DNA of 64,000 nt from NCBI RefSeq assembly GCF_000014565.1, contig NC_008268.1, forward strand, positions 7,568,501 to 7,632,500. Reading direction: 5' to 3'. The DNA is from Rhodococcus jostii RHA1 (GTDB taxonomy: Bacteria; Actinomycetota; Actinomycetes; Mycobacteriales; Mycobacteriaceae). Shown one piece after another: positions 44,088 to 53,022 of the stretch. Both the position numbers and the translations under genes were made by a program. The notes below the pieces were generated by a model, which was given only the letters and a program-made list of their open reading frames with translations, made no database searches and had not been told where the DNA came from. Position 1 is the stretch's first letter. Every line of letters starts with the position of its first letter.

Positions 44088-45187
44088 CGATGACGAGGTC
44101 GGACCGGTCCGCAGGTTCGGACTCCGATACACCCGATTTCGAACCCTCCAGGGTTCTCCGGCTGGCCGCGCGGGCGACGGTCGCGTATCGGCACGTGTTC
44201 GCCGCCAGTCGTGCTGCTCCGTGGCTGTCGAGGCCGAAGCCTGTGCGCAACTGGGGGTTCGATAGGGAACTGATCGTTGCGGAGGTGCGAACCGAGGCTG
44301 CTGATGTGGTCAGCCTGAAAGTGGTGTCGCCGGACGGACGCGATCTTCCGTCCTGGATCCCGGGCGCTCACCTCGACCTGATCCTCCCGTCCGGAAAGCA
44401 ACGGCAGTACTCTCTGTGCGGCGACCCCGACGACCTGTCGTCCTACCGCATCGCGGTCCGCCGGATCGACACGGGTCTGGGTGGCTCGATCGAGGTACAC
44501 GACTCCCTGCGGGCCGGGACCCCGATCACCGTGCGGGGGCCGCGCAACGCGTTCCCACTGGTGGCCGCGGACTCGTATCTGTTCGTCGCGGGCGGAATCG
44601 GAATCACCCCGATCCTGCCGATGCTGAAGAGATGCCACGACCGTGAACTGCCTTGGCGGCTGGTGTATCTCGGACGCTCCCGAGCGACCATGCCGTTCCT
44701 CGACGAACTCGCCCGGTACTCCCGTGGCCAGGTCGAGATCCGGCCGGACGACGAACTCGGCGCTCCCGACGTCGCCGGAGTCGTCGCCACGGCTTCACCG
44801 GGTGCCGCCGTCTACATGTGCGGTCCGACACCGTTGATGACGACCGCACGTCGGGTGATGCGCGAGATCGACCCGACCGGATCGCTTCACACCGAGCGCT
44901 TCTCACCACTTCCGGTGGTCGATGGCCGCGAGTTCGAGATACACCTTGCCCGCCGAGGGACGACTGTGTCCGTCGGGCCGGACGAGACCGCGCTGGCCGC
45001 GATCCGCCGGGAGGTCCCCGGCGTGGCCTACTCATGTCAGCAGGGCTTTTGCGGCACCTGTCGCGTGCGTGTCCTGGCCGGTGAGGTCGATCACCGCGAC
45101 AGGATCCTGACGCACGACGAGAAGGAGGATTCGATGCTGATCTGCCTGTCCCGCTCGGCCGGTGGGTCGCTGGTGGTCGACCTGTGA
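44084..45187 (+). CDS. Phthalate-dioxygenase-reductase-like flavoprotein with C-terminal [2Fe-2S]
   Basis: 367 residues from ATG 44084 (ATGA overlap). The flavin fold is seen in QRQYSLCGDPDDLSSYRIAV (R-x-Y-S), nucleotide binding in FVAGGIGITPILPMLK and MCGPTPLMTTA. The plant-type ferredoxin is CQQGFCGTC with the fourth cysteine in SMLICLSRS. It moves electrons from NAD(P)H to an oxygenase. The flavin monooxygenase upstream does not need a partner, so the adjacent PF10118 protein is the natural acceptor. The N-terminal about 60 residues are an extra segment of unknown role. Confidence 0.92.
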   Translation: MTMTRSDRSAGSDSDTPDFEPSRVLRLAARATVAYRHVFAASRAAPWLSRPKPVRNWGFDRELIVAEVRTEAADVVSLKVVSPDGRDLPSWIPGAHLDLILPSGKQRQYSLCGDPDDLSSYRIAVRRIDTGLGGSIEVHDSLRAGTPITVRGPRNAFPLVAADSYLFVAGGIGITPILPMLKRCHDRELPWRLVYLGRSRATMPFLDELARYSRGQVEIRPDDELGAPDVAGVVATASPGAAVYMCGPTPLMTTARRVMREIDPTGSLHTERFSPLPVVDGREFEIHLARRGTTVSVGPDETALAAIRREVPGVAYSCQQGFCGTCRVRVLAGEVDHRDRILTHDEKEDSMLICLSRSAGGSLVVDL

Positions 45188-45696
45188 CGCGCTGGTACCC
45201 ACTCGCCGCGACCGACGACGACTTCCTGCAGACCGCCCGATTCCGGATTGTGCACGTCGTGAACGTCTCGACGGACACCGGCCACGTGTGGAGTGTGTTG
45301 ACCGCGCACGACGCACTGGTGTCGTGGGCGCGGCTGATCACGGCCAGCGAGTGGACATCGTCGCGGCCCTTCGGCGTCGGTACCACCAGGACCGTGACGC
45401 TCGGGCACGGGGCCGCGGCGCTCAGGGAACGCTTCTACCGCTGGGACGAGGGCAGACGGATGACTTTCACCGCCGAGTCCGCAAGCAGACCGGGATTCCG
45501 CCGGTTCGCCGAGGACATCTCCCTGGAGCCGACGCCGGACGGAACCCGCCTCACCTGGACCTTTGCGGTGGACTCCGCGCCCGGGTTCGCCCCCATCCTC
45601 GCGCTGTCCCTTCCACTCCTTCGTCGGGTGACACGGGGATGGGCGAACGCGCTCGCCGCCACGGCGCTCGACGAACCGAAGGGCACCGCCCGATGA
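45184..45696 (+). CDS. SRPBCC-family protein
   Basis: 170 residues from GTG 45184, overlapping the reductase stop. START-like fold elements are TARFRIVHVVNVSTDTGHVW, GVGTTRTVTLGHGAAALRER and a C-terminal helix LLRRVTRGWANALAATAL. It probably binds or presents the lipophilic substrate or an intermediate of the operon. No catalytic residue is evident. Confidence 0.82.
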   Translation: MTRWYPLAATDDDFLQTARFRIVHVVNVSTDTGHVWSVLTAHDALVSWARLITASEWTSSRPFGVGTTRTVTLGHGAAALRERFYRWDEGRRMTFTAESASRPGFRRFAEDISLEPTPDGTRLTWTFAVDSAPGFAPILALSLPLLRRVTRGWANALAATALDEPKGTAR

Positions 45697-46253
45697 TCAG
45701 CACCTCGGCTGCGGCAGACACGTTCGATGTGATCAGTCCGGCGACCGGACGGGTGGTCGGCACCCACCCGCGCGGGTCGGCCGACGACGTCGAGGACGCG
45801 ATACGCCGCGCGAGGTCGGCGGATGTTGGGCGGCACTGGGATTCGAGGCACGGGCCCGGCGACTCGACGCGTGGCGGGCATCATCGCCCGCCGGGCACCG
45901 GAACTCGCGGAACTCACCCACATCGAGATGGGCAAGCCGCAAGCGGACGCGATGCTCGAAATTGCGATGGCCTTGGAACACCTCGCGTGGGCGGCGAAGA
46001 ACGCCGCCCGGGTTCTGGGTCGGCGCACGGTCCGCCCCAGCCTCCTCACCGTCAACCAGGCGGCCGGCGTCGAGTATCTCCCCCTCGGAGTGGCCGGGTC
46101 CACGGCGCTGACGGGTTGCGGGAATTCACCTTCCCTCGTGCGATGACGAGGCAGCGATTCCCGTCGATTCTTCCGCTCACCACGTTTCGGCGCACACCAC
46201 GCATCGACGCTCTGGTCCGCGTTCTCGTCCGACTGCTCCACGGAAGGCATTGA
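45693..46253 (+). pseudogene. Aldehyde dehydrogenase, frameshifted and internally deleted
   Basis: The start overlaps the SRPBCC stop (ATGA) and reads DTFDVISPATGRVVGTHPRG to about residue 45. The family sequence then moves to a second frame (WAALGFEARARRLDAWRA) and a third (IIARRAPELAELTHIEMGKP to AAGVEYLPLGVAG). From there it jumps to a short C-terminus, TFRRTPRIDALVRVLVRLLH, back in the first frame. About 300 residues, including the catalytic Cys and Glu, are missing. The stop at 46251-46253 still overlaps the next start, so the remnant keeps translation linked down the operon. Confidence 0.8.
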
Positions 46254-47224
46254 TGATGGCCACGTTCAGAACCCGGTCGACCATTGCGCGCACCCTGAGA
46301 GACCTGGGCCTCCCACTGCCCGGTCGAGGCGCCGAGTACAACGTTGCCGGCAAGGTGGTCCTGATTACCGGCGGAGGTGACGGTATCGGACTGGCATCGG
46401 CGCGTGCCCTGCACGCCCGCGGCGCAACGGTCGCACTGCTCGATGTCAATCAATCGTCCCTGACGGCAGCTGAATTCGCGCTCGGCCGACGGCGGGTCCT
46501 CACCCTGGTCGCCGATGTCCGCGACCGTCCCGGCATGGATTCAGCCGTGCACGCGGTGATCGAGCGGTACGGGCGGATCGATGTGGTGATCGCGAACGCC
46601 GGAGTGACCCCGCCCCCGTCCACCCTCCGCCAGATCGATCCGGCGGGCTTCGACCGCGTGATCGACATCAACCTCACGGGTGTCTTCAACACCGTCCATC
46701 CTGCGATCGACGAAGTGATTGCGCGACGCGGCCACATCGTGGTGGTGTCGTCTGCGGCGGCCTTCGCGCCCGGTCTCGGTGGCGCGTCCTACATGATCAG
46801 CAAGGCCGCCGTCGAACAACTCGGCCGGGCACTCCGTCTCGAACTCGCCGGCTACGGCGCCTCCGCGGGTGTGGCGTACTTCGGGATGGTCGACACCCAA
46901 CTGGCTCGGGCAACCCTCGACGACGACGAGATCGGCAGAAGGCTCGATGCGCGTCTTCCTCGTCCGCTGCGCCGCCGCATCAGCCCAGAGGATGCCGCGA
47001 CGGTGATCGCAGATGCTATCGCCCGCCGCGCCGGACGCACCCTCGCTCCGGCGGCATGGCACCCGTGGGCCCTGGGACGAGGACTGGTGAACGTGCTCGC
47101 CGACGGCTACCTCGCCGCCGACGCCGAATGTCACCAACTGATCCGCGAGCTCGAAGAACGTCCCGTCACCACACACCCGAGTGGCTCCACAACAGCCGGT
47201 CCCGAACCGAGGAGAACGCCATGA
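46253..47224 (+). CDS. Short-chain dehydrogenase/reductase
   Basis: 323 residues from ATG 46253 (a second ATG follows), with GGAAGG five bases upstream. The cofactor loop is VVLITGGGDGIGLASARALH, then VVIANAGVTPPPSTLR, and the catalytic S-Y-K set is in VVVSSAAAFAPGLGGASYMI SK. The aspartate after beta-2 (LLDVNQ) favours NAD+. It has a longer C-terminus than classical SDRs, like SadH/MymA-operon enzymes. It probably oxidises an alcohol made by the monooxygenases. Confidence 0.9.
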   Translation: MMATFRTRSTIARTLRDLGLPLPGRGAEYNVAGKVVLITGGGDGIGLASARALHARGATVALLDVNQSSLTAAEFALGRRRVLTLVADVRDRPGMDSAVHAVIERYGRIDVVIANAGVTPPPSTLRQIDPAGFDRVIDINLTGVFNTVHPAIDEVIARRGHIVVVSSAAAFAPGLGGASYMISKAAVEQLGRALRLELAGYGASAGVAYFGMVDTQLARATLDDDEIGRRLDARLPRPLRRRISPEDAATVIADAIARRAGRTLAPAAWHPWALGRGLVNVLADGYLAADAECHQLIRELEERPVTTHPSGSTTAGPEPRRTP

Positions 47225-49062
47225 CCATCGAGGAAGCGCCCCACACCCTGTGCGCAGCATTTCAACGCACCGCCGCCATCGACCCGGACGCCATCGCACT
47301 GCGAACCGTCGGCGATGCACAGACGTTGACCTGGCGGCAGTACTCGAGCCAGGTCCGCGACGTGGCAGCCGGATTCGCCGCACTCGGAGTCCGCCGCGGC
47401 GACACCGTCGCCTTGATGATGGCCAATCGTGTGGAGTTCTACCCCATCGATGTCGGAGCTCAACATGTCGGGGCGACGTCGTTCTCGATCTACAACACGC
47501 TTCCCGCATCTGCTATCGCTTACGTTCTCGGGAACGCCGAAGCCAAGGTCGTGGTGTGCGAGGCCCAATACGTGGAACGAATCAGGGAATCCGGCGCACA
47601 GGTGGAGCAGATCGTCGTCATCGACGCCGAGGGAGGAATTGCCCCGGCCGGGACACTCACCTTGAACCAGATGAAGGCACTCGGCTCACCGGACTTCGAC
47701 TTCGACGCCGCGTGGCAATCGGTGCGGCCCGACGATGTTGCAACCCTGATCTACACCTCGGGCACCACCGGCAACCCGAAAGGGGTGGAGTCGACTCATG
47801 CCGCATTGCTGTTCGAGGCCGGCGCGGTGTGCTGGATCCTCCCGATCGAGTTCGGAGACCGCATCACCTCCTTCATGCCGTCGGCACACATCGCCGATCG
47901 GATGACGGCGCTGTACTTCCAGATGGTGTTCGGAACGCAAGTCACCGTCGTCGCGGACGTACAGCGGATTGCTGCCGCACTTCCCGACTGCCGGCCGACC
48001 ATCTGGGGCGCGGTGCCGCGTGTCTGGGAGAAGCTGAAAATCGCGGTCGAACGGGCGGTGGCGAACGAACCGGACGACGCACGACGGCACGCGCTGCAGT
48101 GGGGCCTCGATGTCGGCGCACGCCGTATCGAGATGCTCCGGGCAGGGCTGCCGGTACCGGAAGAACTGGAACACGAGTTCGTCACGGCAGAATCAATGGT
48201 GCTGGCGCCGATGCGCGCCGAACTCGGATTCCACAAGCTCAGATGGGCCGTGTCGGGGGCGGCACCGATACCAGCCGACACGTTGGCGTTCTTCTCAGCG
48301 CTCGGGCTGCAGATCTCCGAGATCTGGGGGATGTCGGAACTGACCTGCATCGCCAGTGCGGCCCCGGCCGATCCCGCCAAACTGGGAACGGTCGGCAAGA
48401 TCGTGCCCGGCATGGACATGCGAGTCGCGAACGACGGTGAGCTTTTCGTTCGTGGCCCCCTCGTCATGAAGGGCTACCGGGGGGAGCCTGCCAAAACTGC
48501 CGACGCCGTCGACGCCGACGGATGGCTGGCCACCGGTGACGTGGTGTCCATCGACGCGGACGGATACCTAACCGTCATCGATCGGAAGAAGGAACTGATC
48601 ATCAACTCCTCGGGGAAGAATATGTCCCCCGCCACCATCGAAAACGCAATCAAGGCCACCTCCTCGTTCATCGGCGGCGTGGCCACCATCGGAGATGCGC
48701 GGCCGTACAACACGGCCTTGATCTCACTCGACCCCGAGGCCGCAGCCAATTTCGCTGCGACGAAGGACATCCGGGTCGACGCCGCTTCCCTGGCAGGAGA
48801 CCGTGACATGATCGCGATGATCGCCGCCGCCGTCGCGCTGGCCAACACCGGCCTCTCTCGCGTGGAGCAGATCAAGCGCTTCCTGATCCTCCCCACCTTC
48901 TGGGAGCCGGGCGGTGACGAACTGACCGTGACGATGAAACTGCGCCGCAAACCGATCGCCGAGAAGTATGCATCCGAGATCGAGCTGCTCTACCTCGAAC
49001 CACTCGCCCGAGGTGTGTATGAGCCCGCCGCCCGGACGTCGGAGGTCCCGGTGGGGAGCTGA
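47221..49062 (+). CDS. Long-chain acyl-CoA synthetase (FadD type)
   Basis: 613 residues from ATG 47221, overlapping the SDR stop. The P-loop is LIYTSGTTGNPKGVESTHAA, the adenylate motif EIWGMSELTCIASAA, and the hinge DGWLATGDVVSIDADGYLTV followed by IDRKKELIINSSGKNMSP. The length and insertions match FadD11/FadD15-type long-chain ligases. It would turn the acid formed by the operon into its CoA ester for beta-oxidation by the acyl-CoA dehydrogenase that follows. Confidence 0.93.
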   Translation: MTIEEAPHTLCAAFQRTAAIDPDAIALRTVGDAQTLTWRQYSSQVRDVAAGFAALGVRRGDTVALMMANRVEFYPIDVGAQHVGATSFSIYNTLPASAIAYVLGNAEAKVVVCEAQYVERIRESGAQVEQIVVIDAEGGIAPAGTLTLNQMKALGSPDFDFDAAWQSVRPDDVATLIYTSGTTGNPKGVESTHAALLFEAGAVCWILPIEFGDRITSFMPSAHIADRMTALYFQMVFGTQVTVVADVQRIAAALPDCRPTIWGAVPRVWEKLKIAVERAVANEPDDARRHALQWGLDVGARRIEMLRAGLPVPEELEHEFVTAESMVLAPMRAELGFHKLRWAVSGAAPIPADTLAFFSALGLQISEIWGMSELTCIASAAPADPAKLGTVGKIVPGMDMRVANDGELFVRGPLVMKGYRGEPAKTADAVDADGWLATGDVVSIDADGYLTVIDRKKELIINSSGKNMSPATIENAIKATSSFIGGVATIGDARPYNTALISLDPEAAANFAATKDIRVDAASLAGDRDMIAMIAAAVALANTGLSRVEQIKRFLILPTFWEPGGDELTVTMKLRRKPIAEKYASEIELLYLEPLARGVYEPAARTSEVPVGS

Positions 49063-49112
49063 GACAGCTGACCCCTCATGACTCGTTCGCAACAAATTCT
49101 GGAGACGAACCC

Positions 49113-50282
49113 GTGACTGCTCACCCTGCCATCACCGACATCACATCCTCATGGATGGACGACGAGCTCGGCGCAGTTGCCGAACTCGCCCGAAACTTCT
49201 TCGCCAAGGAGGTCACCCCCCACCAACGCCGGTTCGCTGCACAGGGCTTTCCGGACAAGGAGATCTACGGCACCCTGGGCAAGCTGGGCTTGTCGGGGAT
49301 GTCGATTCCTACGGAGTTCGGCGGAGGGGGAGGAACTTTCGCCCACGATGCCGTGCTGTTTCACGAACAAGTGATGGCGGGTGACCACTCGTTACAACTC
49401 GGTGTGCACTCGGGAATCGTTCCGCACTACCTGAACGCGTACGGAAGCCTCGAGCAGAAATCGCGATGGCTTCCCAAGCTCACAAGCGGTGAATGGGTCG
49501 GTGCCATCGCCATGACCGAACCTAGCGCCGGCTCGGATCTGCAAAATATCACTACCCAGGCCGTGCGTGACGGCGGCGACTACGTCATCACCGGCGCCAA
49601 GACCTTCATTTCCAACGGTCGCAACTGCGACCTCGTGATCATCGCGGCCAAGACCGATGCCACGCTCGGGGCGAAGGGAGTGTCTCTCGTTGTCGCCGAG
49701 GTGAACGACGACACTCCCGGATTCTCGCGCGGACAGATCTTCGACAAGCTGGGCCAGAAGGGGCAGGACACCACCGAACTGTTCTTCGACGGACTTCGCG
49801 TCTCGGTGGACAACCTCCTCGGAGAACGTGAGGGTGCCGGATTCGTCCAGCTGATGCAGCAGCTACCACAGGAAAGGTTGATCTGCGGCGTCGCTGCCGT
49901 CGCCGCGATCGAACGCGCAGTAGCACTCACGATCGAGTACACCAAATCGCGGACAATGTTCGGAAAGACCCTGTTCGACCTCCAGAACACCCGCTTCGAA
50001 CTTGCCGAATGCGCGGCACTCGCGAGGGTGTCGCGCACCTTCATCGACGACTGCATCGACAAGCACCTTCGCGGCGAACTCGATGTCACCACCGCCGCAA
50101 TGGCGAAATACTGGTTGACCGACCAACAGTGCGCCGTGATCGACCGCTGTCTCCAACTGTTCGGAGGATACGGTTACATCCTCGAATACCCCATCGCCCA
50201 GATGTACGCCGACGCCCGCATCCAGCGCATCTACGCCGGATCCAACGAGGTCATGAAAGAACTGATCTCGAGAGCGCTATAA
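49113..50282 (+). CDS. Acyl-CoA dehydrogenase
   Basis: 389 residues from GTG 49113, with GGAG eight bases upstream and a 50-base gap from the ligase. Signatures are IAMTEPSAGSDLQNITTQAV, RTMFGKTLFDLQNTRFELAE and LQLFGGYGYILEYPIAQMYA, with the catalytic-base segment IYAGSNEVMKELI. It fits long-chain or branched acyl-CoA dehydrogenases of actinobacteria and starts beta-oxidation of the operon's acyl-CoA. Confidence 0.93.
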   Translation: MTAHPAITDITSSWMDDELGAVAELARNFFAKEVTPHQRRFAAQGFPDKEIYGTLGKLGLSGMSIPTEFGGGGGTFAHDAVLFHEQVMAGDHSLQLGVHSGIVPHYLNAYGSLEQKSRWLPKLTSGEWVGAIAMTEPSAGSDLQNITTQAVRDGGDYVITGAKTFISNGRNCDLVIIAAKTDATLGAKGVSLVVAEVNDDTPGFSRGQIFDKLGQKGQDTTELFFDGLRVSVDNLLGEREGAGFVQLMQQLPQERLICGVAAVAAIERAVALTIEYTKSRTMFGKTLFDLQNTRFELAECAALARVSRTFIDDCIDKHLRGELDVTTAAMAKYWLTDQQCAVIDRCLQLFGGYGYILEYPIAQMYADARIQRIYAGSNEVMKELISRAL

Positions 50283-50369
50283 CAAGCAGACAGCTCAGCA
50301 TCGTCGCATGGTGGGTGATTCCGCAAGTGCCTACCACATGCACACGATCGGCTCGGCCTGTCTGGGGAA

Positions 50370-51238
50370 GTGCCGGGGCGGAATACAGATCTGACGGACG
50401 CGCAATCGGCTCTACTGGACCGTTGGTTCGGGCAGTGGCAGGTTCTCGCGGATCATTCGTGGCCATTGCAGGACACGACCGTACTGAGAGTGCGGAAAGC
50501 TGACAACGACTTCATCGTGAAGGCATCACGGTCGAGCCATCACATCGGCAGGGAGATCGCAGCCCACCAAGTATTCCTGAGAAACACGGGGTTGGGTTGC
50601 CGCGCTTGGTGTATGCCGACGTGGGCGAGAAGCTGCTGGTGACCGAGTACCTTCCCGGAGAACTGGTCGAGGGGTCGCCAGCGGACTGGGACCCGGCCAC
50701 CTACCTGCAGGCGGGGCAGGCACTCGCTGGCCTGCTGTTGCCGGGCGACGTGTCTGCCGTGTACTACGCAAATCTGATCGAGCGCACGCATGGGTACATC
50801 GACCGGGCGGAGGATCTGGTGTCGGCTGACCAGCTGGAGGCATTGCGCGTGCGGTTGGCGGCTACCGCGGCAAGGCCGGTGCGGTTGTCGTTCACCCACG
50901 GCGACCACCACCCGCGGAACTGGTTGCTGCATGAGAGTGAGTTGAGGGTGATCGACTTCGGCCGCGCGGACTGGCGGCATTGGACGAGTGATCTGGTGAG
51001 GTTGCAGTCTCAGCAGTTCATGGGCCGGCCCGACTTGGAGGAGGCCTTCCTTGCCGGTCTCGGGCGTGATCTCACCGCCTCAGACGTCGAAACCTTGGAC
51101 CTCGAGTGGATGCATCAGGCGATAGCGACTGTGGTGTGGGCTCACAACATGGGTGACGCAGAATTCGAGGAACACTGCCGCTGGATGCTCGACAAGAGCG
51201 TCGGCCCGGGTATCCCAGGTTCATCTTTGAAAACGTAG
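50370..51238 (+). pseudogene. Aminoglycoside-phosphotransferase-like kinase, one frameshift
   Basis: From GTG 50370 the N-lobe reads TTVLRVRKADNDFIVKASRS to HQVFLRNTG. In the run GGGGTTGGGTTG (about 50588-50599) the frame changes, and LPRLVYADVGEKLLVTEYLP continues in another frame to 51238. The catalytic loop FTHGDHHPRNWLL and metal site LRVIDFGRADW are intact. APH-fold kinases phosphorylate small molecules. A single-base indel in a G-rich run could be a recent mutation or a sequence error; the downstream half alone lacks the N-lobe. Confidence 0.65.
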
Positions 51239-51471
51239 AAACGCGACGCATCTACCGATCGGCGGAATCCCGCAGATCAGGACCGAAGGCAGATCGCCGG
51301 TCGGGCAGTGAGTGGCGCTCAGGTGTGCCCGCACCGGGTGCGGACCCACCCACCTCGGATTCCGACCGGGCGCCCACCACGGTGGCGACCCGGTCGGAAG
51401 TCGAGGCGGTGCTCAGCACGCAGTTGCGTGCGTCGTGAACGGGTGGGTGAGGTGCCACCTCTCCGCGTCGG

Positions 51472-51861
51472 TCAGTCGCCGATGACGGCGTCGGCCTCGA
51501 TCTCGATGAGCAGGCCGGGGGCAATCAGCGCGCTGACCTCGAGGATCGTGGTGGCGGGTCGGATTTCGCCGAAGACCTCGCCGTGCGCGATGCCGGCCTC
51601 TTCCCACCGGCTCATGTCGGTGAGGTACATGCGGGTGCGGATCACATCGGTCGTGCTCGCTCCGGCCTCCGTGAGTGCTGCGTCGATCCGGCGCAGTGCT
51701 TCCCGGGTCTGTTCACCGAGATCGTTTCCGCCGACGGGGCCGTCGGGACCCGACGCCGTGGTGCCCGACACGGACACGAGCTGGCCGATGCGCACGGCGC
51801 GGGAGTAGCCGATCTTGGCTTCCCATTCGGAACCGGACGAGACATTGTTTCTGTTCGACAT
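51472..51861 (-). CDS. RidA-family protein
   Basis: 129 residues from ATG 51861; ATG 51870 is three codons earlier in frame. The fold shows EWEAKIGYSRAVRIGQLVSV, DLGEQTREALRRIDAALTEA, VIRTRMYLTDMSRWEE and the end LLIEIEADAVIGD. The RidA deaminase arginine is kept in IRTRMYL. The family removes reactive enamines or imines. It has no clear ribosome site, so a leaderless message is possible. It is divergent from the radical SAM gene, with the LexA-like box between. Confidence 0.87.
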   Translation of the reverse strand: MSNRNNVSSGSEWEAKIGYSRAVRIGQLVSVSGTTASGPDGPVGGNDLGEQTREALRRIDAALTEAGASTTDVIRTRMYLTDMSRWEEAGIAHGEVFGEIRPATTILEVSALIAPGLLIEIEADAVIGD

Positions 51862-51954
51862 GGGCAACATTGTCGCAAGCCCAGATCCGGCGCTCACCAG
51901 CGCGGTCTTTCCCCACGATCCGGTCTCCGCGCGGGTCGAAGCCTTGACACCGGT

Positions 51955-51970
51955 TAGAACAAATGTTCGC
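51955..51970 (+). promoter_or_regulatory. LexA-type SOS box
   Basis: TAGAAC-AAAT-GTTCGC agrees with the actinobacterial LexA consensus TCGAAC-N4-GTTCGA at ten of twelve positions and ends eight bases before the radical SAM start. A TTGACA (51944-51949) lies just upstream, so LexA would cover the promoter. Confidence 0.7.
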
Positions 51971-51978
51971 ATGTACTC

Positions 51979-53022
51979 ATGAGGTGGGATGGGCAAGCGG
52001 TCGACGCCGACGACGGTGCATTGCCGGGGCTGGAGCGTGCCGGGCTCGTGCGCAGTGTGCAGACGCCCGAGTTCGACGGCATCACCTTCCACGAGGTGCT
52101 CTGCAAGAGTGCGCTGAACAAGATGCCCGAGGAGTCACAACTGCCTTTCCGGTTCACCGTCAATGCATTTCGCGGATGCTCGCACTCCTGTCGCTACTGC
52201 TTCGCGCGGCCCACCCACGAGTACCTCGACCTCGACGCGGGCCGTGATTTCGACAGTCAGATCGTCGTGAAGACCAACGTCGCGGCGGTGCTGCGCAAGG
52301 AGCTGGGGCGTCGGTCGTGGAAGCGGGAGCACGTGGCGCTCGGCACCAACACCGATCCCTATCAGCGAGCGGAGGGCCGGTACCGTCTGATGCCCGGCAT
52401 CATTCGCGCGCTGGCCGAATCCGCCACCCCGTTCTCGATTCTGACCAAGGGGACATTGCTGCGGCGCGACCTCCCGCTGCTGACGCTCGCCGCTCAGCAG
52501 GTGCCGGTCAGCATCGGCGTGTCGCTCGCGATCCACGATCCCGACCTCCAGAAGTCGATCGAGCCGGGAACGCCCACCCCGAAGGCGCGCCTCGATCTGA
52601 TCCGGGCGATCACCGACGCCGGCCTGCCCTGCAATGTGATGGTGGCCCCCGTCATTCCCTTCCTGACCGATTCGGTGCGGCATCTCGACGGACTACTCGA
52701 ATCCATCGCCGATGCCGGCGCCTCGGGTGTGACCGTCTTTCCGATGCACCTGCGCGGCAGCACCAAGGGCTGGTTCATGAACTGGCTGTCGACCGAGCAT
52801 CCGGCGCTCGTCCGTCAATACCGGCAGTTGTACGGGCGGGCGGCCTACGTTCCGCCCGAATACAAGTCGTGGCTGAAGCAGCGCGTCGACCCTCTCGTCG
52901 ACCGGTACGATCTGGGCGGCGGGGCGAACCATCGGGAGGCCGGGCACCCCGAGTCCGTCGAGTCCGATCGCGGTGAACTGGTCGGGGTCGGTCGTCCCGG
53001 ACCGGCGCTCACTCTCTTCTGA
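51979..53022 (+). CDS. Radical SAM protein, Rv2578c family
   Basis: 347 residues. The SAM-radical cluster motif is GCSHSCRYCFARPTHEYLD (CxxxCxxC). FRFTVNAFRGC precedes it, and VALGTNTDPYQRAEGRYRLM is shared with spore photoproduct lyase-like/SplB-related radical SAM proteins. The substrate is unknown. A LexA-type box directly upstream suggests induction by DNA damage; from memory the mycobacterial homologue also belongs to the SOS regulon. The 3-prime end overlaps the convergent PPOX gene by 14 bases. Confidence 0.9.
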   Translation: MRWDGQAVDADDGALPGLERAGLVRSVQTPEFDGITFHEVLCKSALNKMPEESQLPFRFTVNAFRGCSHSCRYCFARPTHEYLDLDAGRDFDSQIVVKTNVAAVLRKELGRRSWKREHVALGTNTDPYQRAEGRYRLMPGIIRALAESATPFSILTKGTLLRRDLPLLTLAAQQVPVSIGVSLAIHDPDLQKSIEPGTPTPKARLDLIRAITDAGLPCNVMVAPVIPFLTDSVRHLDGLLESIADAGASGVTVFPMHLRGSTKGWFMNWLSTEHPALVRQYRQLYGRAAYVPPEYKSWLKQRVDPLVDRYDLGGGANHREAGHPESVESDRGELVGVGRPGPALTLF

